A DNA stretch of 64,000 bases. Origin: Bacteroidota bacterium (lineage in GTDB: Bacteria > Bacteroidota > Bacteroidia > AKYH767-A > 2013-40CM-41-45). A program made the position numbers and the translations under genes. Shown here piece after piece: positions 36,243 through 44,823 of the stretch. Location of the stretch: NCBI GenBank assembly GCA_016720655.1, contig JADKKE010000010.1:134343-198342 (forward strand), written 5' to 3'. Within the stretch, counting starts at the first letter, position 1; every line of letters starts with the position of its first letter. Under the pieces are notes generated by a model. The model worked only from the letters and a program-made list of their open reading frames with translations, had not been told where the DNA came from and ran no database searches.

Positions 36243-37142
36243 ATGAAATACCTTGCCAGAAAAGTGCTCATGGTGGAACCCAGAGATTTTCACTCCAATC
36301 CGGAAACGCTAAGAGATAATTCCTTTCAACAAGACAGTTCCGATAGCTCCAATCTTAACACGAAAGCAAGTCAGGAATTTTATGCTCTGAAAAAACTTTT
36401 GGAGACGAATGGAATCTCGGTTCAAAGTTATAGTCAAACCGATGAACACTCCACTCCTGATGCCATTTTTCCAAACAATTGGTTTTCCACACATCCTGAC
36501 GGGACCTTTGTTCTTTATCCGATGAAAGCCTTCAATCGACGTTTGGAAAGGAGAGTAGAATTAATAAAGGAGCTACAAAAAAATTATCCGGCACAAAAAG
36601 ATTTCAGTGAATACGAAAGCCATGAACATTTCCTGGAAGGAACAGGAAGTTTGGTTTTGGATCATGAAAATCATATTGCGTACGCCGCCTTATCACAACG
36701 AACGCATCCGGAAGTGCTGAAGGAATGGTCAAAGCAAATGAATTATCAGTTGATTACTTATCACGCACTTGATAATGCGGGACAAATCGTATACCATACC
36801 AATGTTGTGATGACAGTTGGGGAAGGTTTTGCAATTGTTTGCACCGATTCTATCCGTGAAACCGAAGAACGATCGACAGTACGACAATCACTTGAAAAAA
36901 GCAGACATGAAATAATAGAAATTTCACCTGTTCAGATGCATAACTTTTGTGGAAATTGCCTCGAACTTGAAAATCATTCCGGCAAAAAAATTTTGGTGAT
37001 GTCAACCCGGGCATTTGAAGCCTTCGACAATGATCAAAAAGCGAGGATAGAAAAATATGCAACAATCGTACATTGCGATCTCAGTACCATTGAAACTCAT
37101 GGTGGCGGAGGAGCACGATGCATGATTGCCGAATTGTTCTAG
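36243..37142 (+). CDS. ctlX: CtlX-type arginine deiminase-related hydrolase
   Basis: 299 residues of the amidinotransferase/arginine deiminase superfamily, CtlX branch (described as linked to citrulline utilisation). Features: VLMVEPRDFHSNPETLRDN, PDAIFPNNWFSTHPDG (the Asn/Asp substrate-side motif), EGTGSLVLDH (Glu-Gly of the propeller), the His in IVYHTNVVMTVGEGFAIVC, and the C-terminal catalytic Cys in GGGGARCMIAELF. The ordered Glu/His/Cys set is that of the pentein fold. It acts in the cytoplasm on a guanidino or ureido compound; the exact substrate is not determined here. The gene is 27 nt after the PKD-protein stop. Confidence 0.9.
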   Translation: MKYLARKVLMVEPRDFHSNPETLRDNSFQQDSSDSSNLNTKASQEFYALKKLLETNGISVQSYSQTDEHSTPDAIFPNNWFSTHPDGTFVLYPMKAFNRRLERRVELIKELQKNYPAQKDFSEYESHEHFLEGTGSLVLDHENHIAYAALSQRTHPEVLKEWSKQMNYQLITYHALDNAGQIVYHTNVVMTVGEGFAIVCTDSIRETEERSTVRQSLEKSRHEIIEISPVQMHNFCGNCLELENHSGKKILVMSTRAFEAFDNDQKARIEKYATIVHCDLSTIETHGGGGARCMIAELF

Positions 37143-37258
37143 CGATGGAATTCACATTGCAAGCTATCGTGCACAAATCAAGATTATTATGGATTTTAAG
37201 TTCACGACTCTGCCCGATAAAATATTATTACTTAATTTAGACACTCAACACAAATCAC

Positions 37259-38812
37259 ATGATAAAAAAATTACTCCTGATTCTTTTCCTGCCACTATTT
37301 ACATCTGCTCAGACATGGTCGGGAGAAGTTGCAAGTATCATCTACGATAAATGTTCCCGTTGTCACAATTCAAATGGAATAGCACCCTTTGAATTGATGA
37401 GTTTTCAGGACGCAGTGGACAATGCTTCCGATATCGAAAGTGCAGTCACTGACCGGGTCATGCCACCCTGGCCACCGGACCCGGCGTATTCCGGATTTGC
37501 ACACCAAAGAGTTCTTTCGGCTCAGGAAATAACCGACATCACTGCCTGGGTCGCGAACGGAACTCCACGTGGTGATAGTCTTCAGGAACCCGGTGCACCA
37601 GTATTTACAGGTATCGCTCAAATCAGCACTCCGGACCTGATTGTACAGATCCCTGCTTTTACGATCAACACACCATCAGACGACCTCTACCGTTGCTTTG
37701 TTTTGCCAACAGGTATTTCGCTGCATAAATATATCACTGCGATGGAAGCTGTTCCGGGAAACAGGGCGGTTGTTCATCATGTATTAATTTATGCTGATAC
37801 ATCTTCTGTTCCGGATCAATTGGATGCAGCTGATCCAGGACCCGGTTATACCAGCTTTGGTGGTACAGGATCACCCAATTCTAAATTGCTTGGTGTATGG
37901 GTGCCCGGACAAGAAGCTGAATTTCTTCCTTCGGGAATGGGAATCGGTCTCGAGGCGAATTCAAAAATCATTTTGCAAATACATTACCCAAGAGGTATCA
38001 GCAACCAGGTCGACAGCACACAGATCCGCTTTCAGCTCACTTCAAATTTCCAGAGGGAAGTATACATCACTACTCCATTGCACCATGGTGATCTCGACAA
38101 CGGACCTTTGTACATCCCGGCGAATACTACCCGAACATTTACCGCTCACTATCAGGTAACTTTTGATATTACAGCTCTTGCCGTTGGTCCGCACATGCAC
38201 TTAATCGGCAGAAGTATCCAAAGTTATGGCGTGACACCAGGCAATGATACAATTCCGTTCATTGATATTCCGGAGTGGGACTTTCATTGGCAGGGCATGT
38301 ATCATTTTCCGCGTTTGCTGAAAATTCCAAATGGTACTACACTTTACTCCAGTGCGTATTATGACAATACAGTTAATAATCCCAATAACCCGAACAACCC
38401 GCCACAACCTGTATTTCTTGGAGAAGCGACTACAGATGAAATGATGCTTGTCTTCTTTTCGTATACATTTTATTTTCCGGGGGATGAGAATGTAATTATT
38501 GACACATCAGTTGTCGCATCCGTGCCGGGAATAAATTATTCGCAAATTGTATCGACAGCACAATTGTATGCACCTTACCCGAATCCAACTACTGGAGATT
38601 TTCAGGTGGATTATTTCCTTCCCAAAAATTCGACCGTAAAATTCAGAATCCTGGATCTGCAGGGAAAAGAAGTTTGGAATTCCGGTACTAAAAATGTTCC
38701 TGCAGGTTACCAAAAACAATGGATTGGAAATTTTCATTCCGGCAAAGGCGAATTCTTACTGCAATTGCAGAGTGAAACAGGTACACGAATTCAGAAAATT
38801 CTGATTCGTTGA
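37259..38812 (+). CDS. Cytochrome c fused to copper type II (PHM/DBH-like) monooxygenase, T9SS-sorted
   Basis: 517 residues. Signal peptide (FLPLFTSAQ), then a c-type cytochrome domain (about 25-110) with CSRCH (Cys32, Cys35, His36) and a possible axial Met in RVMPPWPPD. Then a copper monooxygenase core (about 120-430) with all six ligands of peptidylglycine/dopamine monooxygenases: His173-His174 (AVVHHVLIY) and His242 (LQIHYPRG) for CuH; His312/His314 (GPHMHLIG) and Met347 (HWQGMYHF) for CuM. A type A sorting domain ends it (PYPNPTTGDFQVDY). The fusion suggests that the heme domain delivers electrons to copper outside the cell. The substrate is unknown. Confidence 0.9.
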   Translation: MIKKLLLILFLPLFTSAQTWSGEVASIIYDKCSRCHNSNGIAPFELMSFQDAVDNASDIESAVTDRVMPPWPPDPAYSGFAHQRVLSAQEITDITAWVANGTPRGDSLQEPGAPVFTGIAQISTPDLIVQIPAFTINTPSDDLYRCFVLPTGISLHKYITAMEAVPGNRAVVHHVLIYADTSSVPDQLDAADPGPGYTSFGGTGSPNSKLLGVWVPGQEAEFLPSGMGIGLEANSKIILQIHYPRGISNQVDSTQIRFQLTSNFQREVYITTPLHHGDLDNGPLYIPANTTRTFTAHYQVTFDITALAVGPHMHLIGRSIQSYGVTPGNDTIPFIDIPEWDFHWQGMYHFPRLLKIPNGTTLYSSAYYDNTVNNPNNPNNPPQPVFLGEATTDEMMLVFFSYTFYFPGDENVIIDTSVVASVPGINYSQIVSTAQLYAPYPNPTTGDFQVDYFLPKNSTVKFRILDLQGKEVWNSGTKNVPAGYQKQWIGNFHSGKGEFLLQLQSETGTRIQKILIR

Positions 38813-38873
38813 TGCGACTCCGGCAACACTCTAAATTTACGTTCAAGAAATAAATAAAAGATCTTTGAATAAA

Positions 38874-40307
38874 ATGAAGCAATTAAAATTTGTACTCCTA
38901 CTCGCTTTTTTGCCTTTGTTTTCATCAGGTACATCGTGTGATAACATGCTGAACTTTCCGGGCTTCAATTCTTACGTGGATTGCGGACCTGCGATTGCAT
39001 TGAATCCGGAAAGCGGAATCACTGTGCAAGCATGGATCTATACGCTTGATGCTTCTTTCAATCAAAAGATTGCAGGGAACATTGATCCATTCACAAATTC
39101 CGGATATGAATTGGCAATTGACAGCAACATGCTCTATTGTGAAATAAAAGACACAAGTGGAGTATTGACCTTCTTTCGGGCTGGACAAATCAATGCCAAT
39201 GAATGGACTCATGTGGCATTCAGTTACAAGGTGAACGGAACCATGAAAGGCTATATTAACGGGAACGAAATTATATCCATTCCGGTGAGCAGTACACCGA
39301 TCGGAAATACGGGTACAACTAATTTCATTATTGGTTCCGCCCCCTGGGATCAGAACTATTTCAATTTCAACGGAAACATTGACGAAGTGAAAATCTTCAG
39401 TTCACAAATATCCATCGATCAGATCCGGGAAGAAATGAGAATGATTTATTCCGGAACTTTACCAGGATTAATTGGTTATTGGAAATTTGCTGAAGGAAGT
39501 GGTACAACAACAGCAGATCTAAGCGGACAAAATAACAATGGTACTTTATCCGGATTGAATACTCCAACATGGACTGCCTCGGATGGTCCCTATGGATCGG
39601 GTTTTAGTGAACTTCAAATTATCTCCTGTTGCAACTTTTACAATTTTGATCCGGCCAATCTTCGCCTGGACATCGACATCACCAATCTCACAGGAACGGA
39701 TACTCTTGTTGTCAGTTATATCCAATGTGATCCAGGTGGAAGTGTTCCATCCGGAAGTACAGATTATGTTTTTGGATACTGGGTGCTTGACAAATATGGA
39801 AGTCCGGGTGTGTTCAACGGAAGATTCGATTTTACTCTTGGCTCAGGAATGATTAGTCCGCAAGATGAAACTACACCCGGCAATCTCAAGTTGTATACAC
39901 GGAATCCAAATGCTACAGGAACCTGGACAATTTGGAATTCCGCAAGCACTGCTTCCAGCTCAAGTGGATTGATTCAGTTTGCAGGTGCTTCTTTGAATCA
40001 ACAAATTGTCATCGGAACAACGGGGAATTCTCCACTGGAAATTAATAGCATCCCTCCTGCTCTTGATTTTTCACTTTCGCCAAATCCGGTAAACCAATTT
40101 TTGAACCTGCAATTGGATTGGAATGGATCCGAACCACTCGAAGTTCAGATCTATAATTCGTATGGACAACAGGTTCATCACGGTCATTTTCTTAGTGCTT
40201 CCGCTTCTCCGGTGAAATTAAATTGCACCGAATTTTCAAGTGGAATCTACACGATTCTAATCATTTCAAAAAATGGCAAAGGAATCAGAAAATTTATTGT
40301 CGAGTAA
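38874..40307 (+). CDS. LamG-domain T9SS-sorted protein
   Basis: 477 residues; start at the ATG of MKQLKFVLLLAFLPLFSSG (signal peptide). LamG/Laminin_G_3 jelly roll (about 22-210): NMLNFPGFNSYVDCG, ITVQAWIYT, ELAIDSNMLYCEIKD, WTHVAFSYKVNGTMKGYING, FNGNIDEVKIFSSQIS, GLIGYWKFAEGSGTTTADLS. A second all-beta segment follows (about 225-390), then a type A sorting domain (DFSLSPNPVNQFLNLQL ... FSSGIYTILIISKNG). A paralogue of the LamG gene at 9824 in architecture. Role: carbohydrate or matrix binding at the surface, inferred. Confidence 0.9.
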   Translation: MKQLKFVLLLAFLPLFSSGTSCDNMLNFPGFNSYVDCGPAIALNPESGITVQAWIYTLDASFNQKIAGNIDPFTNSGYELAIDSNMLYCEIKDTSGVLTFFRAGQINANEWTHVAFSYKVNGTMKGYINGNEIISIPVSSTPIGNTGTTNFIIGSAPWDQNYFNFNGNIDEVKIFSSQISIDQIREEMRMIYSGTLPGLIGYWKFAEGSGTTTADLSGQNNNGTLSGLNTPTWTASDGPYGSGFSELQIISCCNFYNFDPANLRLDIDITNLTGTDTLVVSYIQCDPGGSVPSGSTDYVFGYWVLDKYGSPGVFNGRFDFTLGSGMISPQDETTPGNLKLYTRNPNATGTWTIWNSASTASSSSGLIQFAGASLNQQIVIGTTGNSPLEINSIPPALDFSLSPNPVNQFLNLQLDWNGSEPLEVQIYNSYGQQVHHGHFLSASASPVKLNCTEFSSGIYTILIISKNGKGIRKFIVE

Positions 40308-40317
40308 AATGAAGGCA

Positions 40318-41337
40318 TTAAAACGGCAATCTTAAAGTGATGCCATACAAATAGTTTTTATTCTTATCCCTGATCAAATCGAAAGAATAGTTTAAAACAC
40401 TAAACCCTTCGCTGATCACACCTACTTTGTAAGCCCCTTCCAGGCTTCCTCCATATTTAGATTTGAGCAATCCTCCTTGTAAACCGAACCATTTCGCCTT
40501 TGCAGATTTACTTTTACTTAAATTAACCATGAAATTAATTTCGAAGTCCATAACAGAATAAAAATTTGAAAATCTTTTGTTTGAGTAATCTGCAAACAAA
40601 TGCCCGGATAAGGAAGCCCCTGTTTTGTATTCAGGAAAACCATATTTATCATTAAAAGTCAGAGACAGATGCGCGCCCATAACAGGGCTCCAGGCTCCAC
40701 CAATTATTCCAAACCCAAAGCTTGGAGTCATTTCCAGAAAATCGAGATGCTGCCCGATTTCTTGTTTGTGCTGCCATTCCGTCCCATTTTTTTCCAGGTC
40801 TATCCGATAAAATTTTCGCATTGATTTTTTATCAGTATTCAAAGAACGAATTGCATCTGTAAAACTGACAGCTTCGAGCTGGAGTAAGAGCGTAGGGTCA
40901 TTCAAATAGATTTCACAGGTAATATCTTTCTCAAGGTCATAAATGAAATATGCAAAAGGCAAAAGCTCCAGTGAAAGAGACCGCTTCTCAGCTTCCGGAT
41001 CAATTTCCTTTTCCAGATAATCGGCAGTTTCTGCTTTCAGTCGTCTCTTTCCATTTGGATGTACAAAATAATGTGTGAGCCTGGAACCTTCCGGATACAG
41101 GTGTTGTTCGCGGGCTTTCGACAAATCATCCAGGAACAAGGATTTGATCGAATCCATTTTTGAATACATGGACAATGCACTCAAATCATTTCCAATCAAA
41201 AATACCTGACAATCCGGGAAGGGTGAGAAGAATAAAGTGTCTTTGCATTGCGTAATGGAAACAGGATCATCGGCGCGAAGTTTAGAATGAATGAGGGCAA
41301 AGCATAGCCCGATTGCGATAAGCAATTTCGTTTTCAT
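40318..41337 (-). CDS. Predicted outer-membrane-type protein, third gene of an ECF operon
   Basis: 339 residues of unknown family. A signal peptide (ALIHSKLRA) is followed by a mixed alpha/beta part (about 30-190) and a C-terminal half of alternating strands with aromatic ends (FGFGIIGGAWSPVMGAHLSL, NFYSVMDFEINFMVNL, NKNYLYGITLRLPF) resembling a small beta-barrel; the last residue is Phe, common in outer-membrane proteins. It is the last gene of the minus-strand set sigma factor / membrane protein / this gene, with only 20 nt between it and the middle gene, so it is probably a target or sensor of the same system. No sorting domain. Confidence 0.75.
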   Translation of the reverse strand: MKTKLLIAIGLCFALIHSKLRADDPVSITQCKDTLFFSPFPDCQVFLIGNDLSALSMYSKMDSIKSLFLDDLSKAREQHLYPEGSRLTHYFVHPNGKRRLKAETADYLEKEIDPEAEKRSLSLELLPFAYFIYDLEKDITCEIYLNDPTLLLQLEAVSFTDAIRSLNTDKKSMRKFYRIDLEKNGTEWQHKQEIGQHLDFLEMTPSFGFGIIGGAWSPVMGAHLSLTFNDKYGFPEYKTGASLSGHLFADYSNKRFSNFYSVMDFEINFMVNLSKSKSAKAKWFGLQGGLLKSKYGGSLEGAYKVGVISEGFSVLNYSFDLIRDKNKNYLYGITLRLPF

Positions 41338-41357
41338 ATTTGATACTATTTTAAAGT

Positions 41358-42052
41358 TTAGAACCGTCGAACTAATCGAATCGATGGCGATGAATATTTC
41401 ACCGTGTTCAAGGAAGGTGGTGTTTCAGAAGGAAGAATGCGCAATCGAAACCCAGGATCTGAACCTGCAGATGCTGAAATTGATTTTTGTAAAGCTTCTT
41501 CTGAACCAAAATCAATCTGTACATAGCGTTTCCGTTTTGCTGTAATTGGAGTGTTTGAAGAAATGGAAACGAATTCAGCAGCATGTTCAATGGGTATTTG
41601 AGGTTTTACTTTCGGCTCGTCCTGCTTTGAATCATGCGAAGAAGCATAAGAATTCGGTTTGGTTAAAAGGTGTAAATTCGAATTCAACTGATGCTGACGC
41701 TTTCTTAGAAATACTTTTTTTGAATTTTTCACGGATGCTGATGATGGAACAGGTATTGATTTAAATTTAACATCATCATTTATCGATGGTTGATCAGCAA
41801 CGATATTGCCGGAAGGTTTGGTGCCTGAAGAATTTGTGTAGTAGTTAATCCAGATCCCAAGGCCAATCAATAATGAAACAGTTGCTGCTATTCCAAAGCG
41901 TACGAAGTTTGGAAATATTTTGCTGCTTTTTTACCCTCCATTGCCGTCTCAAGAAAATTCCATTTCGATTGAAGATCCGGTTGGTACCCTGCAGGTAATT
42001 GATCAATTTCTTCCACTTTATTTTTCAGAAAAACATCTTCAGCGTGATACAT
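41358..42052 (-). CDS. Single-pass membrane protein next to the sigma factor (anti-sigma-like), one frameshift in the sequence
   Basis: The ATG at 42052 overlaps the sigma factor stop by 14 nt and gives MYHAEDVFLKNKVEEIDQLP and KWNFLETAMEGKKAAKYF. At about 41908-41913 the frame must shift by one base (CC read as CCC) to continue PNFVRFGIAATVSLLIGLGI, a membrane helix, and then a 150-residue basic, Ser-rich tail (AKRKRYVQIDFGSEEALQKS). Repaired length is about 231. The cytoplasmic helix-rich start plus membrane helix and periplasmic tail is the usual layout of anti-sigma factors, but no zinc-binding His/Cys motif is present. Role inferred from position. Confidence 0.75.
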
Positions 42053-42593
42053 TTTGGACCTCCTTTTCTTCTTCTAACATTTTTTTTAATTTGATTCTTG
42101 CTTTTGACAACTGAGTTCTGCTGGTATTTTCACTGATACCCAGCAATTCAGCTATTTCCTGATGCAGATATCCTTCAATTACATAAAGATTAAATACAGT
42201 TCGGTACCCTGTGGGCAGACTGGATATTTTCCGTATCAGATCTTCCGCCTCTATTTGCTGTATGATTTCATTCGGGATAGCTATATCTTCAACTTCTGAA
42301 TCGATAGAAATTAAAAAGTTGTGCTTTTTCCGAAGGAACATCAACGCTTCATTAACCATTATTCTTCGGACCCAAACGAACAAACTATGTTCTCCTTCAA
42401 AGCGAAAGGTTGACAGATTCTGAAACATCTTCAGAAAGCCCCGCATCAGGCAATCTTCTGCATCCGCATTCTGATTAACGTACCGCAAACAAACGCGAAA
42501 CATGGGTGCATAGAGTGTCTCAAATAATTTCTTTTGAGCCTGCTTTCCGCCTCTTTCACATTCCTGTATAAATTCAAAAGAATAATGTTTCAT
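42039..42593 (-). CDS. ECF-type RNA polymerase sigma factor
   Basis: 184 residues, intact. Region 2: ALKYV-like LCFLRYVNQNADAEDCLMRG is seen here as FRVCLRYVNQNADAEDCLMR, followed by FEGEHSLFVWVRRIMVNEAL. Region 4: YRTVFNLYVIEGYLHQEIAE and ISENTSRTQLSKARIKLKK, the helix-turn-helix for -35 recognition. It is the first gene of the three-gene minus-strand operon with the overlapping membrane protein and the barrel-like protein, and probably autoregulates it. Signal and targets unknown. Confidence 0.93.
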   Translation of the reverse strand: MKHYSFEFIQECERGGKQAQKKLFETLYAPMFRVCLRYVNQNADAEDCLMRGFLKMFQNLSTFRFEGEHSLFVWVRRIMVNEALMFLRKKHNFLISIDSEVEDIAIPNEIIQQIEAEDLIRKISSLPTGYRTVFNLYVIEGYLHQEIAELLGISENTSRTQLSKARIKLKKMLEEEKEVQNVSR

Positions 42594-42764
42594 GCTTGTA
42601 CTCCAATAATGCTAGGCATTGTTTGTTCGTTGCCTGGAAAGCCAACACATTCTGTAAAAACTTCTAAGTTATTCATTTCAAATCAATTAATTTGATGTAT
42701 TTGGAAAGATAAATTAAAAACTGTTGTTCGTCACTGCGATAATAAAGACAAATTCAATATATTG

Positions 42765-43123
42765 CCACGAATGCACGAATATTATTCGTGCATTCGTGGC
42801 AATAAAAATTACTAAAAAAAAATTGAAACATTGACTAACCAAATGCACAAATACAATTCGTGCATTCGTGGCAATAAAAATTATTAAAATAAAATTGAAA
42901 CATTGACTAACCAAATGCACAAATACTATTCGTGCATTCGTGGCAATAAAAATTATTAAAAAAAAATTGAAACATTGACTAACCAAATGCACAAATACTA
43001 TTCGTGCATTCGTGGCAATAAAATTATCCCAAAATTCAAACATTACCGAACGAAATGCACAAATATTATTCGTGCATTCGTGGCAACAAAAATTATCCCA
43101 AAATTCGAACATTGACGAACGAA
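42765..43123. repeat. 72-bp palindrome-bearing tandem array, 5 units
   Basis: Five units start at the ATGCAC positions 42771, 42843, 42915, 42987 and 43055 (periods 72, 72, 72, 68). Each carries a hairpin of the form TGCACAAATACTATTCGTGCA with CCACGAATGCACGAAT-type arms, then an A-rich tail and AACATTGACTAACC. The last tail (AACATTGACGAACGAAGAA) passes directly into the SnoaL-like coding sequence, so the gene start is part of the repeated unit. The rest of the gap, 42594-42764, has no other feature. Confidence 0.9.
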
Positions 43124-43465
43124 GAAATCGCATTGAAATGGTTTGACTCTTTCAATACCAAAAATCTTGAAGCACTTCTGAGCTTGTATGCCGACGATGC
43201 CCGGCATTTTAGTCCTAAATTAAAAATTCGGCAACCCGAAACGGAAGGATGGATAAAAGGAAAAACCGAGCTAAGAAATTGGTGGGCTGATGCCTTTAAA
43301 AGATTGCCTTCTTTGCACTACCAGGTGAATACACTCACAGCAAATTCCGATCGGATTTTTATGGAATACCTCCGTGAAGTTGAAGGCGAACCTTCCATGA
43401 TGGTGGCGGAAGTTTTGGAAATCAGCAATTCTAAAATTCAGAGCTCAAGAGTCTATCACGCCTAA
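43055..43465 (+). CDS. SnoaL-like (NTF2-fold) small protein
   Basis: A cone-fold protein of the SnoaL/NTF2 superfamily: EIALKWFDSFNTKNLEALLS, LYADDARHFSPKLKIRQPE, WIKGKTELRNWWADAFKRLP, FMEYLREVEGEPSMMVAEVL. Only the ATG at 43055 lies upstream, and it falls in the last unit of the tandem array, giving 136 residues with a strange first 19. The TTG at 43112 (LTNEEIALKW) gives the length and start expected for the family, so I favour it. The function is unknown; relatives include ketosteroid isomerase-like proteins. Confidence 0.82.
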   Translation: MHKYYSCIRGNKNYPKIRTLTNEEIALKWFDSFNTKNLEALLSLYADDARHFSPKLKIRQPETEGWIKGKTELRNWWADAFKRLPSLHYQVNTLTANSDRIFMEYLREVEGEPSMMVAEVLEISNSKIQSSRVYHA

Positions 43466-43500
43466 AAAAGAAGGGCAAACAGTATATACTGTTTGCCCTT
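43464..43500. terminator. Perfect 30-nt palindrome, terminator of the AT-hook gene
   Basis: 43471-43500 is a perfect palindrome with arms AAGGGCAAACAGTAT and ATACTGTTTGCCCTT. On the minus strand six T follow it (RC of the A-run at 43464-43469), so it terminates the convergent AT-hook gene. The plus-strand side lacks a T-tract. Confidence 0.82.
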
Positions 43501-43535
43501 TCAGGGATTCTTTGACTGAATCCAAAATTTAAAAA

Positions 43536-43931
43536 TTACTCTGCAATAATTTTTGCAACATTCTCAATCAACTTATCGATACTCGAAAAGTTGTCGCTGA
43601 ATTGTTTGTGCATTCCGAGATCAAACTTGCCGGTACGTTTGTACACGTCACGTTGAACATCAAGAATTTTACTTTGAAGGTCGATGAATTTACCAAGATC
43701 ATTCGCCGAAATTTTCGAACGCTTGATAGACTCTGCCTTTGGTGGACGACCTGGTCCACGTTTTTTCGCCGGACGACCCGGACCACGGCTGAGTGGCGGA
43801 CGACCTGGACCGCGCTTCTTTGGAGGGCGTCCCGGACCCTTCGCCTTCGCAGGGCGACCTGGTCCTTTGTGCTTGGGTGGACGTCCGGGGCCCTTTTTCT
43901 TGGCCGGACGGCCTGGTTTTCTTTTTGCCAT
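43536..43931 (-). CDS. AT-hook histone H1-like DNA-binding protein
   Basis: 131 residues. Residues 1-62 are seven AT-hook cores (GRP flanked by Lys/Pro/Arg) at an exact 9-residue spacing, e.g. KPGRPAKKK, GPGRPPKHK and GPGRPPKKR. Residues 70-131 are a helical, coiled-coil-like domain (ISANDLGKFIDLQSKILDVQ, FSDNFSSIDKLIENVAKII) for self-association. AT-hooks bind the minor groove of A/T-rich DNA, so this is probably a nucleoid-associated protein. A -7 box TATATTTG lies at 43971-43964 on the minus strand, 33 nt before the start. The plus-strand frame across this gene is a shadow. Confidence 0.9.
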   Translation of the reverse strand: MAKRKPGRPAKKKGPGRPPKHKGPGRPAKAKGPGRPPKKRGPGRPPLSRGPGRPAKKRGPGRPPKAESIKRSKISANDLGKFIDLQSKILDVQRDVYKRTGKFDLGMHKQFSDNFSSIDKLIENVAKIIAE

Positions 43932-43963
43932 AATAAAAATTTAGGTGTAAAAATAAGAGAGCT

Positions 43964-43971
43964 CAAATATA
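43964..43971 (-). promoter_or_regulatory. -7 promoter box TATATTTG of the AT-hook gene
   Basis: Perfect TAnnTTTG match on the minus strand. A -33 element at the normal spacing is not seen. Confidence 0.45.
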
Positions 43972-44150
43972 AGAGATTAAAATTAAATTAAAAACGGTCA
44001 ATAAATAGTGAAAGATTATATTGGAAAAAAGATACTTTAGAATTTCAATTCCGGAAATAAATATCATTTTTCGCTTTGTGAAAATAATCGTTACTCATCT
44101 GATTAATTTCAATTCCTTAAAAGAAGCCTCCAATTAAAAAATCGTGTACA

Positions 44151-44822
44151 ATGGATATCATCAAATTATTAATTCAGATTAAAAACACTTACAAAAAACA
44201 GGCAAATCCTGAAATTGCAGAGGGTATGAGCGCATACATGAAGGATAAGTTTGATTTCTTTGGAATAAAAAAACCATTGCGAAATGATTTGTTGAAAGCA
44301 TATCTTCCGCAATTGAAAAACATTCCTGCATCCGATCAAATTAAGGCAGCGAAATGGTTGTGGGGTCAGTCAGAAAGAGAATTGCATTATTTAGCTTTTG
44401 AAATACTTTATCGAAACAGAAAATTATGGACTGAGGAATTCATCGATTTATTTGAAGAGTTAATCGTAAACAAATCGTGGTGGGATACTGTCGATTATAT
44501 TGCAAGCACACTTGTAGGTTATTACTTTGAAAAATGGCCAAAACATAAAAATAAAAAAGCGAAGCAATGGGCCAGAGATAAAAACTTGTGGTTGAACCGG
44601 ACTGCCATTATTTTCCAATTGAAATACAAAGAAAATACAGACCTCGATCTATTGTTTGAAACGATTCTTTTGCATGTGCACTCGAAAGAATTCTTCCTTC
44701 AAAAAGCGATCGGCTGGGCCTTACGACAATACGCCTACACGGATATGTTACAAGTCAAAAAATTTGTCGCTACCCAGGACTTAAAACCACTTAGTATTCG
44801 GGAAGCTTTAAAGCATGGTTAA
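44151..44822 (+). CDS. DNA alkylation repair enzyme (AlkD family)
   Basis: 223 residues of helical HEAT-like repeats, the AlkD/AlkC DNA glycosylase family that removes positively charged alkyl bases such as N3- and N7-alkylpurines. Seen: KDKFDFFGIKKPLRNDLLKA, WLWGQSERELHYLAFEIL, NKSWWDTVDYIASTLVG and RTAIIFQLKYKENTDLDLLF, and the C-terminal QKAIGWALRQYAYTD. The conserved Trp and Asp of the active-site region (WWDTVD) are present. Intact frame, cytoplasmic. Confidence 0.92.
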   Translation: MDIIKLLIQIKNTYKKQANPEIAEGMSAYMKDKFDFFGIKKPLRNDLLKAYLPQLKNIPASDQIKAAKWLWGQSERELHYLAFEILYRNRKLWTEEFIDLFEELIVNKSWWDTVDYIASTLVGYYFEKWPKHKNKKAKQWARDKNLWLNRTAIIFQLKYKENTDLDLLFETILLHVHSKEFFLQKAIGWALRQYAYTDMLQVKKFVATQDLKPLSIREALKHG

Positions 44823-44823
44823 T

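Noticed and set aside
42765..43123. Regular palindromic array resembling a CRISPR
   Set aside because: The whole 72-nt unit repeats, with no unique spacers, and no cas gene is present. It is a tandem duplication array.
43684..43944. Plus-strand frame with repeated GRPGPRF motifs
   Set aside because: It is the antisense shadow of the AT-hook gene; the minus-strand frame has a proper start, a structured C-terminal domain and a terminator.
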